From NCBI GenBank assembly GCA_964479045.1, contig CAYZJI010000006.1, positions 62,001-126,000 on the forward strand: DNA of 64,000 nucleotides. Direction: 5' to 3'. Shown piece by piece: positions 1-8,691 of the stretch. The stretch comes from 2-02-FULL-47-50 sp964479045 (GTDB taxonomy: Bacteria > Pseudomonadota > Gammaproteobacteria > Eutrophobiales > Eutrophobiaceae). Below the pieces are notes generated by a model. The model was not told where the DNA came from. It made no database searches and was given only the letters and a program-made list of their open reading frames with translations. The translations under genes and the position numbers were made by a program. Within the stretch, counting starts at the first letter, position 1. Each line of letters opens with the position of its first letter.

Positions 1-401
1 GCACCGGGACCGGGATCAATTTCAATATAGGCGCCGGAGATGAGCGTGCTGAGGCCTGTTGCACCACGCAGGCTGAGCTGGGGTTTGACGACCCAGAAAC
101 GGGTGTTACGCCGCAGGAAGTTTTCCGAGCCACTGTCGAACTGCACCGTTAATATGACACTGGAAAAATCCTCACCAAACTTGATGTGGTCAACCACACC
201 AATGTCCACATTCTTGTATTTGACTTTGGTTTTACCGACCTCAATGCCTTCGGCGGTCTTGAAACTGATGGTGACACGCGGCCCCTGTTCGGACAGGGTT
301 TTCATGATCAGCCATCCACCCACCAGCAGGGTGACCAGCGGAATTAACCAGATAATCGATGGCGTGGAATGCTTGCTGACCTGTGGGCTGGAAATATCCA
401 T
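1..401 (-). CDS. pqiB: Paraquat-inducible protein B (PqiB), N-terminal part
   Basis: This is the first 133 or so residues of a PqiB protein; the gene runs off the left edge of the window. An N-terminal cytoplasmic stretch is followed by one membrane helix (about residues 17-33, IIWLIPLVTLLVGGW). The first MCE/MlaD domain then begins, with the typical GIEVGKTKVKYKNVDIG sequence. PqiB forms a periplasmic MCE-domain tube thought to carry lipids between the inner and outer membranes. The ATG shares one base with the pqiA stop codon (TGATG), so the two genes are translationally coupled. The call rests on clear family motifs; the remainder of the protein cannot be judged. Confidence 0.9.
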   Translation of the reverse strand, partial: MDISSPQVSKHSTPSIIWLIPLVTLLVGGWLIMKTLSEQGPRVTISFKTAEGIEVGKTKVKYKNVDIGVVDHIKFGEDFSSVILTVQFDSGSENFLRRNTRFWVVKPQLSLRGATGLSTLISGAYIEIDPGPG

Positions 402-1645
402 CACTGCCGCTCTTTTTCCCTGATCGTATCCCAAATCAGACGCGGATCGAAACTGCGGGCTGCAAACATGGTAATCACGACTGCCCCGGCGAAATAGATC
501 GCACCTACACCGGGCCGGATGGTCGAGAGCGCATCCAGACTGACCAGGGCAGAAAGCAAACCCACCAGAAAGATGTCCACCATGGACCATGCCCCAACCA
601 CCTCGGTCATCCGGTAAAGTACCGTTCTGTCACGTGGCCGCCAGCGGGAACGCTGTTGTACACTGAGCAGCAGGAAACTCAGTATCAACAGCTTCATGAA
701 AGGGACGACGATACTTGCGATAAATACGATCATGGCCAGCCCCCACATTCCCGCCTCAATCAGGTGCAGGACCCCGCTCAATATCGTATTGGGTTCACCC
801 TGACCAAAACGGATCACCGTCATGACCGGGTAAACATTCGCAGGAATCAGCAACACAACTGCTGTGGCAATGAGGGCCCAGGTGGTCTGGATACTGTTAC
901 GTTTCCGTTCATGCAGGGGTGTATTGCAGCGCCGGCAATGGTTGTGTGCTGTCTGTACCGGGCTTAGCAAGCCGCAATTATGGCAATGCAACAGTCCGGA
1001 CTGGTTTAAGTCAGCAACGGCCAGAGCTTTGGTGCTATGTCCGGATAATGCCCATAATGCATTCGGATCAAAATTGGCCCGGGCGGCAGTATAAACAATC
1101 AACAAACAGGCCAATGAATACAGGGCAGGTCCCGTAATGACATTGGCCAGATCCTGGAGTTTGACGATGGCTATCAACACCCCCAGCATGAATACGCTGA
1201 CCATACTCCAGGGAAGGAGGGCGTTAATGACCCGGTAGACTTCACCCATATGTGGCGCCGTCCGTCCCATACAGGCCGGTATCAATAAATACAACATGCC
1301 GGTGATCACAATAAACGGGAACAGAATACTGGTCAGGAAAATCAGTACGCCAAGTTCTCCCATACCCAGTTCAACCATGGCCCAGCCACTGGAGAACAGT
1401 ATGCTGTTTACCTGACGGCCACCCAGTTCGAGGGACAAAAATGGAAAGACATTGGCAATAATAAACAGTAGCAAGGCCGTTAAGTACAAGGCGAGACTGG
1501 TAGACAATGAATGGGGGATATGGCGATAGAGCAGACTGCCACAATGACTGCAACTGGCCCTGGCGCCAGCCGGGATGGCTTCGTAATAAAACAGATGGCC
1601 GCACTCATGACAGGCAATAATTTCACCCTCAAGGCTTGCCGTCAT
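401..1645 (-). CDS. pqiA: Paraquat-inducible protein A (PqiA), integral membrane
   Basis: PqiA is the inner-membrane partner of PqiB. The protein has the family's duplicated layout: each half begins with a Cys-rich zinc-ribbon-like motif (CHEC...CSHC near the N-terminus and CHNC...CRRC in the middle) followed by four hydrophobic helices. An upstream in-frame ATG exists at 1678, but the ATG at 1645 (MTASLEGE) lies just behind a GGGGGAA sequence and gives a normal N-terminus of 414 residues, so it is preferred. The gene precedes pqiB with a 1-base overlap. The physiological role (membrane lipid homeostasis, stress) comes from the family, not from this sequence. Confidence 0.9.
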   Translation of the reverse strand: MTASLEGEIIACHECGHLFYYEAIPAGARASCSHCGSLLYRHIPHSLSTSLALYLTALLLFIIANVFPFLSLELGGRQVNSILFSSGWAMVELGMGELGVLIFLTSILFPFIVITGMLYLLIPACMGRTAPHMGEVYRVINALLPWSMVSVFMLGVLIAIVKLQDLANVITGPALYSLACLLIVYTAARANFDPNALWALSGHSTKALAVADLNQSGLLHCHNCGLLSPVQTAHNHCRRCNTPLHERKRNSIQTTWALIATAVVLLIPANVYPVMTVIRFGQGEPNTILSGVLHLIEAGMWGLAMIVFIASIVVPFMKLLILSFLLLSVQQRSRWRPRDRTVLYRMTEVVGAWSMVDIFLVGLLSALVSLDALSTIRPGVGAIYFAGAVVITMFAARSFDPRLIWDTIREKERQ

Positions 1646-1732
1646 GATATTCCCCCGCCCCTCAACAGATGGATACATTATGATAATTCAAATTCCCGGG
1701 TATGGCCTGTCCCTTTACCCGGCGCGCCACGC

Positions 1733-2158
1733 CTATAAAAGCCTGCGCAGGTCTGCCAGATAGGTATTTTCATCCGGAAGCGCATTTTGGCGCTGGGCGA
1801 CCCACAGTGCTTCGCCGAGGCATTCCATCATCCGGTGTTCAGCCGGATGAGCGCTACCACAGGTACTCAGCAATGTTTTGTAAATACCGGCAATCCCGGG
1901 TGGCCTGTTGGCGCTGACCTGTTCCCGTATGGCGATATGCAGCCCCATATGCAGGAATGGATTGGTCACGCCCATGGCCGGTGTGTATTCCTGTTCCAGC
2001 ACCCCGCTGTCCTGTTCCAGTAACGTATGGTACTCAGGATGGTCAAGGATCACGCCCAGTACCAGATTCTCCAGTGTTTCCATTGGAACACCCGCGCGGT
2101 ACTTTTTCCATACTTCAAGAAAATAGCGGCGGCCTGATTCTCTGCTGTCTACAAACAT
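1733..2158 (-). CDS. DUF1841 family protein
   Basis: A 141-residue soluble protein that matches the DUF1841 family: it begins MFVDSRESGRRYF and has the conserved block LGVILDHPEYHTLLE near residue 55. No signal peptide or membrane helix is visible. The family is found in gammaproteobacteria and has no established function. It sits between nth and pqiA, all on the minus strand, with 32 bases to nth. Its ORF is intact and near-standard length, so it is probably expressed, but no role can be inferred beyond family membership. Confidence 0.8.
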   Translation of the reverse strand: MFVDSRESGRRYFLEVWKKYRAGVPMETLENLVLGVILDHPEYHTLLEQDSGVLEQEYTPAMGVTNPFLHMGLHIAIREQVSANRPPGIAGIYKTLLSTCGSAHPAEHRMMECLGEALWVAQRQNALPDENTYLADLRRLL

Positions 2159-2190
2159 GCTGTATGCTCACAATCCTCTGCTCCTGATCC

Positions 2191-2823
2191 CTACCCTGCC
2201 TTTTCAGGCCATTCACACAAATCCTGGATGATGCACTCGCCACAGCGTGGCTTGCGCGCCACGCATACATAACGTCCGTGCAGGATCAACCAGTGGTGTG
2301 CATCCTGTTTGAATTCTTCCGGAACATGTTTCAATAACTGCATCTCCACCTCCAGCACGTTTTTGCCGGGTGCAATTCCGGTGCGGTTCGCCACCCGGAA
2401 AATATGCGTATCCACTGCAATGGTGGGCTGGCCAAACGCTGTATTGAGGATTACATTCGCGGTCTTTCTGCCCACACCGGGCAACTGCTCCAGTGCTTCA
2501 CGCTGGTCTGGTACACGGCCCTGATACTGTTTCACCAGAATATTGCAGGTCTTGATGATGTTGGCTGCCTTGGCATTATAGAGACCGATGGTCTTTATGT
2601 ATTTTTTGAGACCACTCACACCCAGTTTCAACAGGGCCCCCGGCGTATTTGCTACTTTGAATAATTGTTCCGTCGCTTTGTTCACACTCACGTCGGTAGC
2701 CTGTGCCGACAGAATCACTGAGACCAGTAATTCAAACGGACTGCCGTAATTCAATTCAGTGGTCGGGTGAGGGTTCTGTGACCGAAGGCGTTCAAAGATC
2801 CGGACACGTTTCTGCCTGTTCAA
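2191..2823 (-). CDS. nth: Endonuclease III (Nth), DNA glycosylase/AP lyase
   Basis: Removes oxidised pyrimidines from DNA and cleaves the abasic site. The helix-hairpin-helix LPGVGRKTAN carries the catalytic Lys, VDTHIFR carries the catalytic Asp, and the C-terminus holds the [4Fe-4S] ligands in the pattern C-x6-C-x2-C-x5-C (CVARKPRCGECIIQDLC). I chose a TTG start at 2823: it has GGAG six bases upstream, gives 210 residues, and aligns MNRQKR with the usual MNKAKR start. An ATG at 2874 would overlap the upstream rsxE-like gene by 35 bases and add 17 unconserved residues. The rsxE-nth order is common in gammaproteobacteria. Confidence 0.93.
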   Translation of the reverse strand: MNRQKRVRIFERLRSQNPHPTTELNYGSPFELLVSVILSAQATDVSVNKATEQLFKVANTPGALLKLGVSGLKKYIKTIGLYNAKAANIIKTCNILVKQYQGRVPDQREALEQLPGVGRKTANVILNTAFGQPTIAVDTHIFRVANRTGIAPGKNVLEVEMQLLKHVPEEFKQDAHHWLILHGRYVCVARKPRCGECIIQDLCEWPEKAG

Positions 2824-2839
2824 CAGCTGCTCCGTTTTC

Positions 2840-3385
2840 TCATGCAACGACCGGACGGCGTTCCCGCCACGCATGCCACAATGCGTGAAACAGGCCCAGA
2901 ATAATAAAAACCCCGAATGGCTGTGTCAGCAGTGGCAAACTGCCATACTCACGGATCACCCCTGCTCCCGTCAGAACCACGAGAACCATGCAACCGATCA
3001 GGGTTGCCTCCATGATCGACATCGTAACGTCCTGCCTGTGTGCAGCAGCCTCCATACTGGCCAGAACCAGGCCGTTCATGGCAAGCAACTGAATGTAGAG
3101 CACCAGAGACTGACTGTGCTCATAAACCAGGGCCTGCAAAACCATGGACAACACAGAAACAACACAGGCAGCTATCAACAGGGAAACAACCGTTTGTATT
3201 TCTGCCGGCCAAAGATTACGCGTAACTGCTGCCAGAGTAGAGACGATGATTATCAGAACCATGGCCATCAGACCCAGCACCAGTCCTGATTCTATCGTGG
3301 TTACACCTGCGAGCAGCGGACATAGGCCGAGAATAACGATCAGATAATCGCGTTGTTGCAGGAGTGTTGTGGAATTCTGTTTCAT
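2840..3385 (-). CDS. Orphan RnfE/RsxE-like membrane protein, divergent
   Basis: About 181 residues with five or six hydrophobic helices. It resembles RsxE/RnfE, a membrane subunit of the Rnf electron-transfer complex: GLCPLLAG near the N-terminus and a PAEIQT segment match GLCPLLA and PAEIR of the family. It departs in two ways. The second conserved Cys, in the family's NCIVxGRAEAF block, is replaced (MNGLVLASMEAAA). It is also about 50 residues shorter than usual, mainly through loss of the loop before the last helix. No rnfABCDG genes lie beside it; upstream is the nitrate locus. The start (ATG 3385) is chosen by family alignment; no convincing ribosome site is seen. It may be a relic or a repurposed subunit. 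Confidence 0.65.
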   Translation of the reverse strand: MKQNSTTLLQQRDYLIVILGLCPLLAGVTTIESGLVLGLMAMVLIIIVSTLAAVTRNLWPAEIQTVVSLLIAACVVSVLSMVLQALVYEHSQSLVLYIQLLAMNGLVLASMEAAAHRQDVTMSIMEATLIGCMVLVVLTGAGVIREYGSLPLLTQPFGVFIILGLFHALWHAWRERRPVVA

Positions 3386-3533
3386 ATCATTGAAAAATTT
3401 TTCGTCTGAGGCACTAATACTGATCATAATGTGATTGATACAATCATACATTGGTGCAAATAGCCGCAGCGAATATTATTTAAATACATCAGCACGTCTT
3501 GATTTCCCTTATCAATTCATAAAGTTACAGTCT

Positions 3534-3549
3534 TGGCATGACAATTGCT
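3534..3549 (+). promoter_or_regulatory. Sigma-54 (RpoN) -24/-12 promoter of porin-nrtA
   Basis: TTGGCATGACAATTGCT has the invariant GG (3535-3536) and GC (3547-3548) separated by exactly 10 bases and closely follows TGGCAC-N5-TTGC. It lies about 165 bases upstream of the porin start. A TTGGTGCA half-site at 3451-3458 could belong to an NtrC enhancer, but no full palindrome is evident. The remaining 3550-3713 leader holds a short GCGCA/TGCGC hairpin and no U-tract terminator. Confidence 0.75.
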
Positions 3550-3713
3550 CATATTCATGCTGAGTGATTCTCACCTCCTTGCTGTACATCTGTCGCAAGA
3601 GGTCAGGTCATCTGGTAGCAACGCCGCTTCCTCTCAAACAGCAATGCCGCTGCGCGCACGTTTCGTTGCGCAATTTCATATCAATACTTGAATCCCGTAC
3701 AGGAGGGAATTGC

Positions 3714-5093
3714 ATGTTTAACACGCTGAAGAGCGGCATTGGCAAAAATCTATTATTGCTCGTGCTGATGTCGGGTTGTATACAGAATGCCTTTGCAGAA
3801 AATTCGCTTAATGATGCCCTGATCAAAGGCAAGGTTGACTGGTATGAACGCATTCGTTTCGAGCATGTGGAGGATGGTATGTCCACGGCGCTGATACCAC
3901 GTCTTGATGATGCAAATGCCGTGACATTGCGCTCGGCTCTCGGCTACACCACCGGGCTCTTTCATGGCTTCGGACTCAATCTGCAGCTTGAGGATGTACG
4001 CGCACTGGATGAAGATTACAACGATGGCGGCACCAACCTGAAAGGCACGTTTGCCACCGTGGTTGATCCGGAAGGCACGGAACTGCAGCAGGCCAACCTG
4101 CGTTATGAGGGGTTCAATAATACTATGCTGCGTCTCGGCCGGCAGGAAATTGAACATCGCCAGGCTCCTTTACACCGCTTTGTCGGCAACATCCTGTGGC
4201 GTCAGAACTGGCAGACCTTTGATGCCTTCCGCGCCACGCACAATACCTTCATCGATCAATGGACCGGTTTGCCCACACTCAAGCTGGATTACACCTATGC
4301 CTGGAATGTGAACAGGATCTTCGGTGAGGACAATACGATTGCTGATCGTGATGACATGCGCATGAATTCACATTTCATCCGCGCCGAATATGAAGGCTTC
4401 CTGCCGCTGATCAAGTTTGAAGGCTATGGCTACCTGCTCGATTTTGATGAAAGCGACATCGTTGCCACGCAACGGCTGACCACCAATACCTATGGCATAC
4501 GCGCTGAAGGTTCCAAAGGACTGGGTCCAAAATGGACTGCGCTCTATACCGGTGAGTTTGCGAAACAAACCGACGCATCTGACAACCCGCTGGACATTAA
4601 TGTGAATTACTATCTGGGCGAAATCGGTGCAATGTATCAGGTGGGCCATCCGTTCCTGAGCGCCATCACTGTCAAGGGCAGTTATGAAGTCATGCAGGGA
4701 GATGGCGCCATACTCGTCGGCACTACGCCGGTCGGCCGGGCCTTCCAGACACCGCTCGGCACCAACCATGCCTTTCAGGGCTGGGCTGATCGCTTTCTGA
4801 TCACACCGGGAGACGGAATACGTGATGCCTTCGTGACCGTACGGGCCGGATTATATGGCGGCGCCACGGCGATGTTCATGTATCACGATCTGTCCTCTGA
4901 CAACGATGATTACGATTACGGTACCGAAATTGATGTGGTACTGGAAAAGCCTTTCGCCAAATACTGGCTCGTCGGCATGAAATACTCAGATTATGACGCC
5001 GATGAGAATGCCACCAATGTGGCGCGCAACTCAGGCTCGGGACAGGCGTTTGATCTGGAAAAATTCTGGGTTTATCTGCAATTCAAATATTAA
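3714..5093 (+). CDS. Outer-membrane porin (alginate-export-like) of the nitrate locus
   Basis: A 459-residue outer-membrane beta-barrel. It has a Sec signal peptide (LLLLVLMSGCIQNAFA, cleavage near residue 26), alternating polar/hydrophobic strands, repeated aromatic girdles and a C-terminal strand ending in FKY, typical of BamA substrates. It resembles the alginate-export/Oprd-like porin group. The ATG at 3714 has a strong AGGAGG six bases upstream; a longer reading frame to 3564 would bury the signal peptide and is rejected. It is 32 bases ahead of nrtA behind a sigma-54 promoter, so it probably admits nitrate or nitrite to the periplasm. Substrate is inferred from context only. Confidence 0.85.
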   Translation: MFNTLKSGIGKNLLLLVLMSGCIQNAFAENSLNDALIKGKVDWYERIRFEHVEDGMSTALIPRLDDANAVTLRSALGYTTGLFHGFGLNLQLEDVRALDEDYNDGGTNLKGTFATVVDPEGTELQQANLRYEGFNNTMLRLGRQEIEHRQAPLHRFVGNILWRQNWQTFDAFRATHNTFIDQWTGLPTLKLDYTYAWNVNRIFGEDNTIADRDDMRMNSHFIRAEYEGFLPLIKFEGYGYLLDFDESDIVATQRLTTNTYGIRAEGSKGLGPKWTALYTGEFAKQTDASDNPLDINVNYYLGEIGAMYQVGHPFLSAITVKGSYEVMQGDGAILVGTTPVGRAFQTPLGTNHAFQGWADRFLITPGDGIRDAFVTVRAGLYGGATAMFMYHDLSSDNDDYDYGTEIDVVLEKPFAKYWLVGMKYSDYDADENATNVARNSGSGQAFDLEKFWVYLQFKY

Positions 5094-5125
5094 TTTACTA
5101 TTCATATTCACGAGGAATGTACACC

Positions 5126-6481
5126 ATGATTACTGTAATCAAGCAAGGCCTGCGACAGTCATTGTTGTCTGTTATTACTGGCTGCATGCTGTTTTTTAAT
5201 CTTGCTCCGGCCCATGCCGCCACTGAGGACATTGAGCAACCCGATCTGAAATTCGGGTTCATCAAGCTTACCGACATGGTGCCGCTGGCCATTGCTCTTG
5301 AAAAAGGTTTTTTTGAGGAGGAAGGACTCTACGTAACACTGGAAGCGCAATCCAACTGGAAAGTGGACATGGACCGTGTAATCAGTGGAGAACTGGATGG
5401 TGCCCATATGCTGGCCGGTCAACCGCTTGGTGCTGCTGTTGGATTCGGCACCAAGGCTGAACTCATCACAGCTTTCAGCATGGATCTCAACGGCAATGGC
5501 ATCACTGTATCCAATGATGTATGGACGGAAATGAAGAAAAATATTCCTGTGGATGCTGACGGCAAACCGGTTCATCCCATCAAGGCCGATGCCCTGAAAC
5601 CGGTCGTCGAACAGTTCAAGGCCGCAGGTGACAAGTTCAACATGGCGATGGTTTTTCCGCTGTCCACACATAATTATGAATTGCGCTACTGGCTCGCCAG
5701 TGGTGGTATTCATCCGGGCTTTTATTCCGCAAATGATATCAGCGGCCAGATTGATGCAGATGTGCTGATATCAGTCACCCCGCCGCCGCAGATGCCGGCC
5801 ACACTGGAATCCGGCACTATCTTCGGTTATTGCGTGGGTGAACCCTGGAACCAGCAGGCAGTGGCGAAAGGTATCGGTGTGCCGGTGATCACAGATTATG
5901 AAATCTGGAAAAACAATCCGGAAAAGGTGTTTGCCGTGCGCAAAGACTGGGCGGAAAAAAATCCGAACACCATGATCGCCATCACCAAAGCCCTGATTCG
6001 TGCGGGACAGTGGCTGGATGCAGACAATGGCAAGAACCGCGCAGAAGCCGTTAAAATCATTTCCCAGCCGCAGTACGTCGGTGCGGATTACGACGTCATT
6101 GCCAACAGCATGACCGGTACCTATGAATACGAGAAAGGTGACAAGCGTTCATTACCGGATTTCAATGTGTTCTACCGTTACCATGCCACCTATCCGTTTT
6201 ATTCTGATGCTGTCTGGTACCTGACCCAGATGCGGCGCTGGGGGCAGATCACAGAAGCCAAACCGGATGCGTGGTTTGATGAGATTGCAAAACAGGTTTA
6301 CCGGCCGGACATCTACCGCAAAGCGGCGGAAGCTCTGATTGCTGAAGGTAAAATGCTGCCGGAGGATTTGCCTGAAACGGACGGATACAAAGCGCCGACG
6401 TCCGAGTTTATTGATGGCATTGAATATGATGGCAAAAAGCCTAATGAGTATCTGACCAAATTTACCCTGGGGCTTAAATGA
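5126..6481 (+). CDS. nrtA: Nitrate/nitrite ABC transporter periplasmic binding protein (NrtA)
   Basis: Periplasmic nitrate-binding component of the NrtABCD importer, CmpA/NrtA family. A signal peptide with an AHA cleavage site precedes KFGFIKLTDMVPLAIALEKG, the family's substrate-cleft beginning; DGAHMLAGQPLGAA, STHNYELRYWLA and YCVGEPWNQQA follow in standard order. Length is about 451 residues. The ATG at 5126 lies 9 bases after GAGGA; an ATG at 5117 is too close to it. There is no lipobox, so the protein is probably soluble. The gene follows the porin directly and is closed off by a terminator at 6527. Its paralogue at 7241 lacks a signal peptide and is the sensor. Confidence 0.93.
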   Translation: MITVIKQGLRQSLLSVITGCMLFFNLAPAHAATEDIEQPDLKFGFIKLTDMVPLAIALEKGFFEEEGLYVTLEAQSNWKVDMDRVISGELDGAHMLAGQPLGAAVGFGTKAELITAFSMDLNGNGITVSNDVWTEMKKNIPVDADGKPVHPIKADALKPVVEQFKAAGDKFNMAMVFPLSTHNYELRYWLASGGIHPGFYSANDISGQIDADVLISVTPPPQMPATLESGTIFGYCVGEPWNQQAVAKGIGVPVITDYEIWKNNPEKVFAVRKDWAEKNPNTMIAITKALIRAGQWLDADNGKNRAEAVKIISQPQYVGADYDVIANSMTGTYEYEKGDKRSLPDFNVFYRYHATYPFYSDAVWYLTQMRRWGQITEAKPDAWFDEIAKQVYRPDIYRKAAEALIAEGKMLPEDLPETDGYKAPTSEFIDGIEYDGKKPNEYLTKFTLGLK

Positions 6482-6526
6482 CGATCTGACCGTTTGACGA
6501 TTCTCAAACTGTACTCCCGCTGTATC

Positions 6527-6563
6527 ACTCCCTTTCTTTTTTGAAGAAAGGGAGTATTTTTTT
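6527..6563 (+). terminator. Intrinsic terminator after nrtA that also holds the nasT ribosome site
   Basis: A perfect 12-bp stem (6527-6538 with 6544-6555, loop TTTTG) is followed by ATTTTTTT. The next base begins the nasT ATG. The 3' arm contains AAAGGGAG, the only plausible Shine-Dalgarno sequence for that ATG, so the folded hairpin would both end the porin-nrtA transcript and hide the nasT ribosome site. Confidence 0.85.
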
Positions 6564-7211
6564 ATGTCACGGCATGAAATACTGCGCGCGCAAATTGATA
6601 ACACACCTCCAATACCCATGGCCAAAGAATCCCGACAATTGAATATCCTGCTGGTCGATGAACAGCCGGAACGTTCGCAAGCCATGGAAAAACTGCTGAC
6701 CAATCTCGGCCACCGGATCGTGGCCCGGGCCTCGGCGGGTGATGATCTCACTGCGCTGGTACAACGCTGTCTGCCCGACATCATTATTATCGACATGGAT
6801 TCACCGGATCGCGACACTTTGGAACACATGCACAGTATCAGTGCCGGCCAGCCGCGTCCGATCGTGATGTTCACCAATGATGATGACAGTGAAACGATAC
6901 GCAAGGCGGTGAAAGCCGGCGTCACCGCCTATATCGTCGATGGTCTGCAACCGCAACGGGTGGTGCCGATACTGGAGACTGCCATTGCCCGCTTCCAGGA
7001 ATTCCAGAGCATCAAGCAGGAACTCGAACAGACACGCAATACTCTCGAGGAACGCAAGCTGGTCGAGCGTGCCAAGGGGATATTAATCAAACAGTCCGGC
7101 TACGATGAAGAATCGGCCTACAAGGCCATGCGCAAAATTGCCATGGATCGCAATATGAAACTGGTCGACCTGGCCCGCAGCATCATCGCCGCGGCTGAAC
7201 TACTCAAATAA
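6564..7211 (+). CDS. nasT: NasT-type ANTAR antitermination regulator
   Basis: A two-domain response-regulator-like protein. Residues about 25-145 form a receiver domain (ILLVDEQPERS, IIIDMDSPD, VMFTNDDD). Residues about 150-212 form an ANTAR RNA-binding domain (LEERKLVERAKGILIKQ ... YKAMRKIAMDRN). In known NasST systems NasT binds paired hexaloop hairpins in leader RNA and prevents termination, and NasS holds it inactive without nitrate. An RNA target fitting this lies upstream of nrtB (8751-8865). The ATG at 6564 immediately follows a terminator U-tract and uses the hairpin's AGGGAG; the later ATG at 6618 has no ribosome site. Order nasT-nasS is inverted relative to many genomes. Confidence 0.9.
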   Translation: MSRHEILRAQIDNTPPIPMAKESRQLNILLVDEQPERSQAMEKLLTNLGHRIVARASAGDDLTALVQRCLPDIIIIDMDSPDRDTLEHMHSISAGQPRPIVMFTNDDDSETIRKAVKAGVTAYIVDGLQPQRVVPILETAIARFQEFQSIKQELEQTRNTLEERKLVERAKGILIKQSGYDEESAYKAMRKIAMDRNMKLVDLARSIIAAAELLK

Positions 7212-7240
7212 AACTGACGATATATTCCGGGAATCCACGC

Positions 7241-8533
7241 ATGAATAAAAATCCTGAATCAGCACCGCCAGAAAAAACCGATTTACGACTGGGGTTTATT
7301 CCCCTGGTTGACTGTTGTGTACTCGCCATCGCGAAAGAAAAAGGTTGTTTCGAAAAGTACGGGCTCAATGTCACACTCAGCCGCGAGGCCTCATGGGCCA
7401 ATATCCGTGACAAGGTTTGTGTCGGGGCACTGGACGGCGCCCATATGCTGGCGGGTATGCCGATTGCCACCACCATCGGCCTCGGATATTACAGAAAACC
7501 CATGCTCACCGCTTTCAGCATGAACCTGAACGGTAATGCCGTGACTGTGAGCAACCGCGTTTATGAACAATTGTGTGAACTGGAACCTGAAATCCGGAAC
7601 AACCCGCTGAAATCTGCAGAAGCACTGAAACGATTACTCGATCAAAATGCAAAGGCGGGCAAATCGCCGCTGACCTTTGCCATGGTTTACCCCTACTCCA
7701 ACCACAATTACGAGATTCGCTACTGGCTGGCCAGTGCCGGTATACATCCAGATCGGGACATCCGCATGATTGTGATTCCGCCCCAATACATGGTGGAAAA
7801 TCTACGCACCGGGCATATCGACGGCTACTGCGTAGGCGAACCCTGGAGCTCTCTGGCTGTGCATGAAGGCGCGGGGAAAGTACTGATCACCGGTTTCGAA
7901 ATCTGGAACAATGCACCTGAAAAAGTATTTGGCGTCACCCAGGAATGGGCCTCGCAGCATCCGAATACTCATATCGCGATACTCAAAGCACTGCTGGAAG
8001 CCGCGCGTTGGTTGGATGAACCACAGCATCGCGCTGAAGCTGCCTCAATCATTGCTTCGAATCATTACACTGGTGTCTCTGCTGACATCATCAGCATGTC
8101 ACTCACCGGTACCTTTCTTTATAGTCCCGATAACCCGCCGCGCCCTCTGCCCGACATGCATGTGTTTCATCGTTATCAGACCAATTTTCCCTGGCGATCC
8201 CACGCCCTGTGGATCATCAGCCAGATGTACCGCTGGGGACAGCTCGATAAACTGATTGATCACACACACATTGCTGAAACCGTCTACCGCCCGGATATCT
8301 ACCGGATTGCCGCTGCAGCCCTGAACATCCCGTCACCCGCTATCGACAGCAAATCTGAAGGTACGCATGCCGGAAAATGGGAACTGCAGCATAACGGCGA
8401 CAAGACGATCATGGGGTCAGACCATTTTATGGATGAACGGGTCTTCCATCCGGATCTGTTGCCGGCCTATGTCAGTTCATTTACGGTAAACTCGTCTGCA
8501 TTCAAGCTGGACAGTCTCTCAGCACAAAAATAG
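7241..8533 (+). CDS. nasS: NasS-type cytoplasmic nitrate sensor (NrtA-like)
   Basis: A paralogue of NrtA with the same cleft motifs (LGFIPLVDCCVLAIAKEKG, DGAHMLAGMPIA, SNHNYEIRYWLA, YCVGEPWSSLAV) but no signal peptide, so it stays in the cytoplasm. That combination beside an ANTAR protein identifies NasS, the nitrate/nitrite-responsive partner of NasT. It is 430 residues long; the last 70 or so residues (after YRPDIYRIAA) are a less conserved tail. It starts 29 bases after nasT and is followed by 491 bases of regulatory DNA. A DCCVLA pair of cysteines replaces the DMVPLA of NrtA in the first cleft loop. Confidence 0.9.
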   Translation: MNKNPESAPPEKTDLRLGFIPLVDCCVLAIAKEKGCFEKYGLNVTLSREASWANIRDKVCVGALDGAHMLAGMPIATTIGLGYYRKPMLTAFSMNLNGNAVTVSNRVYEQLCELEPEIRNNPLKSAEALKRLLDQNAKAGKSPLTFAMVYPYSNHNYEIRYWLASAGIHPDRDIRMIVIPPQYMVENLRTGHIDGYCVGEPWSSLAVHEGAGKVLITGFEIWNNAPEKVFGVTQEWASQHPNTHIAILKALLEAARWLDEPQHRAEAASIIASNHYTGVSADIISMSLTGTFLYSPDNPPRPLPDMHVFHRYQTNFPWRSHALWIISQMYRWGQLDKLIDHTHIAETVYRPDIYRIAAAALNIPSPAIDSKSEGTHAGKWELQHNGDKTIMGSDHFMDERVFHPDLLPAYVSSFTVNSSAFKLDSLSAQK

Positions 8534-8691
8534 ACATGAGTTATGTAAATCATCCTGCGAATGCCCTGATTCAGTGCAATAAAGACAAGTTTCTCTCCAA
8601 GTTAGTGCAAGAATTAATGCTCAAGCTTCATTTTCCGAAATCAAAACCCTCTCCGCCCTTGCATTTCAGCACTCTCCGGCAAATTACAGAA

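Noticed and set aside
383..967. A 194-codon plus-strand frame opposite pqiA
   Set aside because: It is the complement of conserved PqiA sequence, His/Gln-rich and without family similarity.
3550..3713. A second ANTAR leader in front of the porin gene
   Set aside because: No hexaloop hairpin pair with A1/G4 and no U-tract terminator could be found there.
6152..6925. A 257-codon open frame antisense to nrtA and nasT
   Set aside because: It crosses two conserved genes and the intervening terminator; no protein-like motif.
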